Below are positions 29,899 through 36,954 of a stretch of DNA of 64,000 bases, one piece after another. The stretch is from positions 1 through 64,000 of the forward strand of contig JARLJU010000362.1 of NCBI GenBank assembly GCA_031291055.1, given 5' to 3'. Numbering within the stretch: the stretch's first letter is position 1; each line of letters starts with the position of its first letter. Source of the DNA: Rudaea sp. GTDB lineage: Bacteria; Pseudomonadota; Gammaproteobacteria; Xanthomonadales; Rhodanobacteraceae. The notes under the pieces were generated by a model. It was not told where the DNA came from and did not search any database. It saw only the letters and a program-made list of their open reading frames with translations. A program made the position numbers and the translations under genes.

Positions 29899-30975
29899 AT
29901 GAGCGACCAGCAGCAACCCATGGCATCCGCCACAACCTCGCCGGTCAGGTTGACGTCCCTGTCCCACGGTGGCGGTTGTGGCTGCAAGATTGCCCCGGGA
30001 GTGCTAGCCGGACTGCTCAGGGATTCGTTGCCCAATAGCCGCTTCAGCGATCTGCTGGTGGGCAACGATACGTCGGACGACGCAGCCGTATATCGACTGA
30101 ATGATGATCAGGCCATCGTGTCGACTACAGATTTTTTCATGCCCATCGTCGATGATGCATTCGACTTCGGCCGAATCGCGGCAACCAATGCGCTTTCGGA
30201 TATCTACGCGATGGGTGCGCGGCCATTGTTCGCCCTTGCGATTGTCGGCATGCCCATCAACACGCTTTCCCACGACACCATTCGCAACATCCTGCGGGGC
30301 GGCGAAGCAATATGCGAGCGGGCGGGAATTCCCATCGCCGGAGGTCACAGCATCGATTCGGTCGAACCGATTTACGGCTTGGCCGTCACCGGAGTGATCG
30401 ATCCCAGGCATGTCAAACGCAATGTCGGCGCACGCGACGGCGATGTACTGATTCTGGGCAAGCCGCTGGGCGTGGGAATTTTCTCGGCAGCGTTCAAGAA
30501 AGGTCTGCTTGACGCTGATGGCTACCGCACGATGATCGACACGACTACGCAACTAAATCTGCCCGGCCTAGAGCTGTCGCGTCTTGCCGGCGTGCATGCC
30601 ATGACCGACGTCACCGGTTTCGGCTTGCTCGGTCATTTGCTGGAAATATGCAGAGGCAGCAGAGTGGTCGCACGGATCCATGCCGACGACGTACCGTTGC
30701 TTTCGGGAGCGCTCACGATTGCGCGAGCGGGGACAGTCACGGGTGCTTCCGCGCGCAATTGGCAAGCTTATGGCAACGAGGTGCGATTTGCAGCTGGTCT
30801 CGATCCTGCAATGCGCATCTTGTTGACCGATCCGCAAACATCGGGTGGCCTATTGGTTGCCTGCGATCAAGCTGAAGCAGGGCAGGTGCATGCAATCTTT
30901 CGTGATTTGGGCTTTGGCCGGGCGGCAACCATTGGCAGTTTGTCCGCCGGCGAGCCTCTCGTTCTGGTCGATTGA
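29899..30975 (+). CDS. selD: Selenide, water dikinase (selenophosphate synthetase)
   Basis: Enzyme of 358 residues that makes selenophosphate from selenide and ATP for SelA. The N-terminal catalytic loop is SHGGGCGCKIAP, with Cys27 and Lys30 matching Cys17 and Lys20 of E. coli SelD; the active site uses cysteine, not selenocysteine, so no SECIS is needed. The AIRS-type ATP-binding features follow (GNDTSDDAAVY, STTDFFMPIVDD, AATNALSDIYAMGA, TDVTGFGLLGH). It is transcribed apart from selAB, divergent from the transglutaminase gene; the 70-bp gap holds two TTGACG copies and an extended -10-like TGCTAGGAT. Confidence 0.95.
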   Translation: MSDQQQPMASATTSPVRLTSLSHGGGCGCKIAPGVLAGLLRDSLPNSRFSDLLVGNDTSDDAAVYRLNDDQAIVSTTDFFMPIVDDAFDFGRIAATNALSDIYAMGARPLFALAIVGMPINTLSHDTIRNILRGGEAICERAGIPIAGGHSIDSVEPIYGLAVTGVIDPRHVKRNVGARDGDVLILGKPLGVGIFSAAFKKGLLDADGYRTMIDTTTQLNLPGLELSRLAGVHAMTDVTGFGLLGHLLEICRGSRVVARIHADDVPLLSGALTIARAGTVTGASARNWQAYGNEVRFAAGLDPAMRILLTDPQTSGGLLVACDQAEAGQVHAIFRDLGFGRAATIGSLSAGEPLVLVD

Positions 30976-31030
30976 CGACCAGTAGAGTGTGGCGCCGCCG
31001 CGAACCGCGATTTGTGCCTCTGGCGCTGAC

Positions 31031-31471
31031 CTACGAAATGGGAATTCGACGTACCCAGCGCTCGATTTCGGTTGCGCTGAGCGCACCGCTTTGGCGTGCA
31101 ATTTCGTGGCCCCTGTGGAACAGGATCATGGTCGGGATGCTGCGGATGGCGAATCGGGCGGCAAGTTCCGGCTGTGATTCGGTGTCCACTTTTCCCAATC
31201 GCATCGTCGGTTCGAGTCGCTGCGCGGCACTCTCGAACTGTGGAGCCATCACCAGACACGGGCCGCACCAAGGTGCCCAGAAGTCGACGAGGACGGGTAG
31301 GTCGCCACGAACGACGTGCCGTTCGAACGTGTCGGCATCGAACCCCACAGGCTTGCCCTGGAACAGCGGTTGATGGCAACGGCCGCACGAGGGCATCTGC
31401 TTCATCTTCGCGGTGGGAACGCGGTTGATCGTGGCGCAGTCGGGGCAGACAACCTGGACTGTTTGGTTCAC
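31031..31471 (-). CDS. trxC: Thioredoxin 2 (zinc-ribbon thioredoxin TrxC)
   Basis: Cytoplasmic disulfide reductase of 146 residues. The N-terminal zinc ribbon has CPDC (Cys9, Cys12) and CGRC (Cys29, Cys32); the thioredoxin domain follows with active site WCGPC (Cys69, Cys72) and the cis-proline segment SIPTMILF. The GTG start at 31471 has GAGGTAG before it and gives the normal TrxC N-terminus; an ATG at 31537 would add 22 residues that do not resemble the family. Monocistronic on the minus strand, convergent with selD. Confidence 0.93.
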   Translation of the reverse strand: MNQTVQVVCPDCATINRVPTAKMKQMPSCGRCHQPLFQGKPVGFDADTFERHVVRGDLPVLVDFWAPWCGPCLVMAPQFESAAQRLEPTMRLGKVDTESQPELAARFAIRSIPTMILFHRGHEIARQSGALSATEIERWVRRIPIS

Positions 31472-32143
31472 GGGATTTCTACCTCGTTCAATCGCGCCAG
31501 CCGATCCTACGCCAGCGGTGCCGGGCCGGCAGGGCAATTGTGTGCCGCAAATGGTTCAGCGAGCAATCGTTTCATCGCCGTAGTTTCACAACGACAGATT
31601 CGCGCTGTTCGGTCGGTTTGACAAGCCCGGTTCCAATGCAAAACGTTCTTCTGTGGTCCTGTGCGGATATGGCTGGCGCTCAGCTCGGGACGCAATTGCG
31701 GACCGCCTTGCGCGCCGGGACTCAATTTCCTTGACCATTGATTGTGCATGCCAGGAAAGCTCCGGGTTCCGGCCGAGCTATTGCCAACACGAAGCAAGCA
31801 TTGGGGAAGTATTCCGGGCTTGAGCGATCATTTTTACACGTGTCGCAATGGCCATTTTACTGACAAGTAAATTCGTCACTGGCAGGATAGTACCAAGCAA
31901 TTACGTAAACACAGGAACAACTCTTATTAACATCGAATGAAATTCGTGCAGTCGAAGGCGAATAAAACATGCAATCAGCTGCTCAGTCGCACACGGTACG
32001 AACTCAGCAGCGATCGTATATTCCACCGTGCATGTCACTCGGTTTCCCCAATTTACTTGCTACCCAACGGCCAGAAGCTTACGATCACGTCCGCCTGGGG
32101 GATCACGAAGGATGTTGTCAATCACAATAACTAGGAGAGAGGC
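31472..32143. other. 672-bp divergent intergenic region, AT-rich in its right half
   Basis: Region between trxC (minus) and the secreted-protein gene (plus). The left part has the base composition of the surrounding genome. From about 31810 to 32060 it becomes clearly AT-richer (ATTTTTACACGTG, ATTTTACTGACAAGTAAATT, CTCTTATTAACATCG). A 65-codon frame (31937-32134) is present but has no recognisable features, so I do not call it a gene. AGGAGAG just before 32144 is the ribosome binding site of the next gene. No convincing sigma-70 promoter was found by eye. Confidence 0.6.
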
Positions 32144-33211
32144 ATGTCCACGTTTACACGTTGCATTGTTCCCGCTGCTGTAAGTCTGGCAACCTTGGGT
32201 TGGCTCGCACCCGCGCTGGCAGGTCCCAGTGAAGACGCAATGGATCAACAAGTGGAAATCGCGGCGCAAGTCGCGGAAGCGCAAGCGCACGAAGCATGGC
32301 GCGCGAACATGGCCCGCGTCGAAGCACCGGGAGAAGGTTGCTTCCAGGCTGATTACCCCAGCGTTGCATGGGTGGAAGCCGAGTGCCAGACCGTGGTTCC
32401 GCGCGTAGCGCCCCGACCACCGACACGGGCCGGAAATGCCAGCAGGGCCGCGGCGGAAACTACCGGAAACGGCAATGACTATGTGATTCAAAGCTCCAAC
32501 TTGATCAAGTCCACGGTCGGCACCTTTCCGACGGTGACCGGCGTCACTTCCGAGAAAGGCGTCGGCGTCGCCGCGTTCGGCGGTGGCGGTATTCTGGGAT
32601 CGAACGAATACTCGCTGCAGGTCAACTCAAATTACACCGGAACCACGTCGGCCTGCGGCGGCCATTCGGGTTGCACGGTATGGCAGCAGTTCGTATACGG
32701 AACGGACTACAGCACGAAGGGCTCGGCATTCGTGTTCATGCAGTACTGGCTGATCGGCTATGGTGGTACGCGTTGTCCCAGCGGCTGGGGCAGCGACGGT
32801 GCGGGTGATTGCTACCGCAACAGCTCCGGCGTAAGCGCACCCGACGAACCGATCACGGGCCTGGCCAGCATGAAGCTTTCTGGCTCGGCGACGTCAGGCG
32901 GCAACGACACGATCACGTTCACTTATGGCACCAAGGCCTACACGGTCAGCGCCAAGGACAGCGTCGTGGACCTGGCCAGCGTGTGGAAACAATCAGAGTT
33001 CAACATCGTCGGCGATGCAGGCGGATCGGAAGCCCAGTTCAACAAGGGCGCATCGGTGACGGTACACATCGCGATCACGGACGGAACCTCGAACAAGCCG
33101 ACCTGCGTGGCCGATTCCGGTTCGACAGGCGAAACCAACAATCTCACCCTGGGTAACTGCACGGCCTCGGCCGGATCAACGCCGTCGATCCAGTTCACCG
33201 AATCCGACTGA
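32144..33211 (+). CDS. Secreted cysteine-containing protein of unknown function
   Basis: I do not recognise a family. The product is 355 residues with a clear signal peptide (RCIVPAAVSLATLGWLAPALA, cleavage after ALA at about 27). A helical, acidic segment follows (about 28-60). The rest is rich in Gly, Ser, Thr and Asn and has eight cysteines, an even number consistent with four disulfides, and aromatic segments (TVWQQFVYG, AFVFMQYWLIGYGG, CPSGWGSDGAGDCYR). This suggests a beta-rich extracellular domain, possibly a hydrolase or binding module. AGGAGAG precedes ATG 32144. It stands alone, flanked by AT-rich DNA, with a strong hairpin after it. Confidence 0.75.
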   Translation: MSTFTRCIVPAAVSLATLGWLAPALAGPSEDAMDQQVEIAAQVAEAQAHEAWRANMARVEAPGEGCFQADYPSVAWVEAECQTVVPRVAPRPPTRAGNASRAAAETTGNGNDYVIQSSNLIKSTVGTFPTVTGVTSEKGVGVAAFGGGGILGSNEYSLQVNSNYTGTTSACGGHSGCTVWQQFVYGTDYSTKGSAFVFMQYWLIGYGGTRCPSGWGSDGAGDCYRNSSGVSAPDEPITGLASMKLSGSATSGGNDTITFTYGTKAYTVSAKDSVVDLASVWKQSEFNIVGDAGGSEAQFNKGASVTVHIAITDGTSNKPTCVADSGSTGETNNLTLGNCTASAGSTPSIQFTESD

Positions 33212-33245
33212 GAAACCTGGCCGCATCACAGTGATATGCAACTGG

Positions 33246-33267
33246 ACGGGGGCCGCATGGCCCCCGT
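33246..33267 (+). terminator. Hairpin after the secreted-protein gene
   Basis: ACGGGGGCC (33246-33254) and GGCCCCCGT (33259-33267) form a perfect nine-pair stem with the loop GCAT, 34 bases after the stop codon. The following bases (CTCGCGTTTGC) are only weakly T-rich, so it is a probable but not ideal intrinsic terminator. Confidence 0.6.
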
Positions 33268-33598
33268 CTCGCGTTTGCAGAATCTGGCTTGTAAACATAT
33301 GGGGTTCGTACGCAGGCTGCGAGGAAATGCGACGTTCCACTGGAACACAGCTTGGCCGGTGCCGCTGCCATTGGCGTCAACAACGAGTGACAATATTTTA
33401 CATAATATACATACGTCACGTTCTGCGTGCGGTGCAGCAAAGGCGCGCAAGCGCGGTCCGCGCACCTGTTTCGTGAGCGCTGAGGGCTTCCGTGATCTGC
33501 GCCTGTCAAAAAACATGCAAAAAGCGTCGTAAGTATATATTAATGTTTAATATTTACGCGACAGAAAAAAAGTCCGTCGTTACCGTCCGATCGAAAAT
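33268..33598. other. AT-rich intergenic stretch with an imperfect inverted repeat
   Basis: No gene is supported here. The stretch 33385-33415 (ATATTTTACATAATATACATACG) and 33525-33570 is much more AT-rich than the rest of the window. An imperfect inverted repeat, CGTAA-ATATTAA against TTTAATATTTACG, spans about 33526-33559. Short runs of A follow. No integrase, terminal repeat or tRNA is nearby, so I cannot call it a mobile element. Confidence 0.5.
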
Positions 33599-33626
33599 GG
33601 CCGATATCGGCTAACCAACATCGGCC
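33599..33626 (-). terminator. Candidate terminator of the TRIC-type gene
   Basis: On the minus strand, GGCCGAT (33626-33620) and ATCGGCC (33605-33599) form a seven-pair stem with a 14-base loop, starting four bases after the stop of the gene at 33631-34287 and followed by ATTTTC. Confidence 0.5.
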
Positions 33627-33630
33627 ACCA

Positions 33631-34287
33631 TCAATGCTGGCTACCGCTCGAATCGTTCGGCTTTTCTGCACTGCTGCCGGCCCTCGGCAGCTGCCAGCCG
33701 CGCCGAACTGCCAACATGCGCAGGCCGAAGCAGAATACCGCCCCGGCGATCATGGTCGCCGCGGACGGCAGTCCCAGCGCGGCGCCGATGACGACTATGC
33801 CCGCCCCGGCCAGCGCTGCAACTGCATACAGGTCGGCGCGCAAGACCATCGGCACCTCGGCCAGCAGCAGGTCACGCACCATGCCGCCACCAATGCCGGT
33901 GAGCATGCCGAGCAGTGCCGCCATGATCGGGTCCAGGCCGAACGCAAGTGCTTTCTGCGCACCGGCGACGGCGAACAGCGCGAGGCCAGCCGCGTCGAAC
34001 ATGCGCACAGGATTCTGCAACCGCTCGATCAGCGGAGCCCATCGGAACGTGATCACGCCGGCGCACACCGCGGCCGCGAGGTAGCGCCAGTCGCTTATCG
34101 CCGCGGGCGGCACCGCGCCGATCAGCAGATCGCGCGCGATGCCGCCGGAATTGGCCGCAGCGAACGACAGCACCAATACGCCGAACAAATCGAGCTGGCG
34201 CCGCACCGCCGCAGTCGCACCGCTGAGTGCAAATACGAACGTGCCGATCAGGTCGGCGATTAGCAGCAGCGTGTTTGTCGTCAGCAT
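33631..34287 (-). CDS. TRIC-type (YicG/UPF0126) membrane protein
   Basis: Membrane protein of 218 residues with seven helices built from two repeated three-helix units, the pattern of the bacterial TRIC channel family (formerly UPF0126, E. coli YicG). Diagnostic glycine motifs GGIARDLLIG and GGGMVRDLLLAEVP are both present, and the start TTNTLLLIADLIGTFVFALSGA is typical. ATG 34287 is preceded by GGGAGC; a much longer open frame upstream is arginine-rich and not coding. Bacterial TRIC proteins conduct monovalent cations; some members have been linked to amino-acid transport. Confidence 0.9.
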   Translation of the reverse strand: MLTTNTLLLIADLIGTFVFALSGATAAVRRQLDLFGVLVLSFAAANSGGIARDLLIGAVPPAAISDWRYLAAAVCAGVITFRWAPLIERLQNPVRMFDAAGLALFAVAGAQKALAFGLDPIMAALLGMLTGIGGGMVRDLLLAEVPMVLRADLYAVAALAGAGIVVIGAALGLPSAATMIAGAVFCFGLRMLAVRRGWQLPRAGSSAEKPNDSSGSQH

Positions 34288-34402
34288 GCGGAGCTCCCTT
34301 GTGTGGACAACACGCCGTACCGTCAGGCCGGTGATCCGGTTTAAGTGCGCGAATGCGAATCGGCAGCGCAGAGCGCCGGAATCATCTGCTCTTGGAGAAC
34401 AG

Positions 34403-35674
34403 CTACTTCGTCGCCAGCCATGCGCGCGTGGCGACGACAAGGGTTTCGACCCCAGTGCGCAAGGTCGGATGGATGACCGGTGCGAAGCGTGGGTTGTGGT
34501 TGGTCGGCAGATCATTGAGCCGTCCCGCGGCCTTCGCTTTCGCGTAGACATCCGGATCGGTGCCACCGATAAACCAGAACACCGAGGGCACCTTCCACTC
34601 TGCGCCAAAGCAGCCGAAGTCTTCGCTCGCCGAGGTCGGCAGGGTTTTCTCGACGCGCTCTTCGGGGAAATACTGGCGGAACGCATCGCCGACCTTCTTG
34701 TTCGCGCCGGCGTCGTTGACGACCAATGCGTAATGATCCAGCGCGGTGATTTCTGGTGGTTTGGGCGCGCCCGACGCTGCCGCCTCGGCGTTGACGATGC
34801 GCGTGATCGCGGCCAGCACGCGCTGGCGCACGCCCTCGTCGAAAGTGCGCACGTTAAGCTTGATGATCGCCTCGTCGGGAATCACGTTCTCCTTGGTGCC
34901 GGCCTGCAGCGCGCCGATCGTGACCACGGCGGCTTCGGTCGCAGCGAGCTCGCGCGACACGATCGTCTGCAGGCGCAGCACGGTTGCCGCGGCCATCACC
35001 ACCGGGTCGATGCTCGCTTGCGGCATCGAGCCGTGTGCGCCGCGGCCGAACAGGCGGATCTGGAAGCTGTCGCCGGCTGAAGTGATCACGCCGGCGCGGC
35101 CACTGATCGTGCCAGCCACGCCGACCATCACGTGCTGGCCGAGCACGATATCGGGCTTCGGGAAGCGCTTGAACAGACCGTCGTCGATCATTGCCTGCGC
35201 GCCGGTGCCGGTTTCCTCGGCGGGCTGGAACACCGCCATCACAGTGCCATGCCAGCGCTCGCGCGCCTGCGCGAGTAGATTGGTCGCGCCGACCAGCCAG
35301 CTTACGTGCATGTCGTGGCCGCAAGCGTGCATCACTGGCACCGTGTGGCCGTCCTTGTCCTTGGCCGTGATTTTGCTCGCATACGGCAGACCGGTTGCCT
35401 CGGCGACCGGCAACGCGTCCATATCGGCGCGCAGCATCACGGTCGGTCCATCGCCGTTGCGCAGCAGGCCGACAACGCCGGTGCCGCCGACCCCGGTGGT
35501 TACTTCAAAGCCGACCTGACGCAGGTGGGTGGCAGCAATATTGGCTGTGCGCGTCTCCTGCGTCGACAATTCAGGATGGGCATGAATGTCGGTGTATAGC
35601 GCTTCCAGATCGGGCAACAGGCTCGGCAGGTTCGCGAACCACTGGTCGGAAACACTGGCGTTCTTCGTGTTCAT
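34403..35674 (-). CDS. M20-family amidohydrolase/peptidase
   Basis: Metalloenzyme of 423 residues of the M20D aminoacylase/IAA-amino-acid hydrolase group. Family segments: HAHPELSTQE near the N-terminus, LRADMDALPV, the metal-binding HACGHDMH, QPAEETGTGAQAM, and the dimerisation domain starting FGRGAHGSMPQ. The later SASEDFGCF matches the usual SEDF metal-site motif and NHNPRFAPV lies near the end. ATG 35674 follows GAGGAGG; the open frame continues upstream without family similarity. No signal peptide was seen, so it is probably cytoplasmic. Likely removes acyl groups from an amino-acid conjugate; exact substrate unknown. Confidence 0.9.
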   Translation of the reverse strand: MNTKNASVSDQWFANLPSLLPDLEALYTDIHAHPELSTQETRTANIAATHLRQVGFEVTTGVGGTGVVGLLRNGDGPTVMLRADMDALPVAEATGLPYASKITAKDKDGHTVPVMHACGHDMHVSWLVGATNLLAQARERWHGTVMAVFQPAEETGTGAQAMIDDGLFKRFPKPDIVLGQHVMVGVAGTISGRAGVITSAGDSFQIRLFGRGAHGSMPQASIDPVVMAAATVLRLQTIVSRELAATEAAVVTIGALQAGTKENVIPDEAIIKLNVRTFDEGVRQRVLAAITRIVNAEAAASGAPKPPEITALDHYALVVNDAGANKKVGDAFRQYFPEERVEKTLPTSASEDFGCFGAEWKVPSVFWFIGGTDPDVYAKAKAAGRLNDLPTNHNPRFAPVIHPTLRTGVETLVVATRAWLATK

Positions 35675-35883
35675 GCAATCCTCCTCGATGAAGAGATGGC
35701 AAGACAGTCGCGTCACTGTTGGCACGTGGTCGAAGGCGTGTGCAAGAAGGTGGTGAGCAACGCCACTGTCCGTCGAAAACGGAAGCATTGCAAGCTCGGG
35801 CGTCCATTCGATTGTGAACGCAATGTGCGTAGGCGCGAACGATCATTCCGTAGTGCCCACAACATTTGTCCTTAGCGGCGGGA

Positions 35884-36774
35884 TCATGCCGTATTGCGGG
35901 CACTGTCACCGGCAGTGACGTCGTAGGTCGCACCAGAAACCATTCGCGCAGCATCGGAGGCGAGAAAAACCACTACCGGCGCGACCTCTTCAGATTCGAT
36001 CCAGGGTACGCCGAGAGGTGTCTTGGCGGCGAGTATCTTGCGGGCTTCTTCTTCGTCTGCGGATGTTCCTGTCGGCGACCGACCGCCGTCTTGGAGCACC
36101 TGGGCGTAGCGTTCCTGATGGCGAGTCAGTGGCGTGTCGATCAGGCCGGGAATGACGGCGTTTACAGTGATGTTAGATGGCCCGAGTTCAAGCGCCGCAG
36201 ACTTCATCAAGCCGATGATTCCCCACTTCGATGCCGAGTAGGCGGCCCCGTACTTTGTGCCGTGCCGGCCTTGGGTCGAAGAGGTCAAGATAATGCGTCC
36301 GCCTCCCCGTTTCACGATATGCGGCGCGAACGCCCGGATAGCGTTCGCCGTACCCGTCAGATTCACATCGATGGTGATGTGCCAATCTGAATCCTCCATC
36401 TTGAGCAAAGGATGAAAGCTCTGTATTCCGGCATTGGCGAACAAGATGTCAATGCCGCCGAACACACTCCGCGCTTCCTCTGCGGCCGCGCGCAATGCCG
36501 GCAGATCGCGTTGGTCGAGTGTGACGCTCAGCCAGCGGCGACCACTGGCCTCGATCAGGCGCCCCGTTTCCTTCAAGTCATCCGCGTTCGCCGGCTCAAC
36601 ACCGGAGCGAAGATCGACAGCCGCGCAGATGTCGATGCAGACGAGATCCGCACCCTCTCGGGCGAACGCGACGGCCACGGCCCGACCTATGCCACGAGCG
36701 GCACCGGTCACTACAGCTACCTTGCCGCGCAGACACGTACCTCCGATCGATGCCGTTACTTTTTTTATTGTCAT
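35884..36774 (-). CDS. Short-chain dehydrogenase/reductase
   Basis: Classical SDR of 296 residues. Cofactor motif TGAARGIG (23-30), NAG at about 114-116, catalytic Ser165/166, Tyr179 and Lys183 (YSASK). An acidic residue after the second strand (CIDIC) favours NAD over NADP. The insertion between strand 2 and helix C resembles the mycofactocin-coupled or carveol-dehydrogenase-like SDR group, but no mycofactocin genes are in the window. The end MVSGATYDVTAGD is typical. Substrate unknown. No strong ribosome binding site precedes ATG 36774. Confidence 0.88.
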   Translation of the reverse strand: MTIKKVTASIGGTCLRGKVAVVTGAARGIGRAVAVAFAREGADLVCIDICAAVDLRSGVEPANADDLKETGRLIEASGRRWLSVTLDQRDLPALRAAAEEARSVFGGIDILFANAGIQSFHPLLKMEDSDWHITIDVNLTGTANAIRAFAPHIVKRGGGRIILTSSTQGRHGTKYGAAYSASKWGIIGLMKSAALELGPSNITVNAVIPGLIDTPLTRHQERYAQVLQDGGRSPTGTSADEEEARKILAAKTPLGVPWIESEEVAPVVVFLASDAARMVSGATYDVTAGDSARNTA

Positions 36775-36954
36775 TTACGTGTCCGCTCGAATACGTGTCC
36801 GCTCGAAACGTGGGAAAAACAGAAAAAGTACAGCGGCCAGGTTGTTAACTCATCCTACACTCAAGGTCGCGAGCCGGTACGACAGCTGATGCAGAGCCTG
36901 ACAGGTGCCTTCGTGCACTGCATCCCGAGATTGCCCGACACCGTCTTCAGCCAC

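Noticed and set aside
31937..32134. 65-codon open frame before the secreted-protein gene
   Set aside because: No ribosome binding site, no recognisable features, AT-rich non-coding-like context.
33526..33559. Imperfect inverted repeat as the end of a mobile element
   Set aside because: No partner copy, target duplication, transposase or integrase was found nearby.
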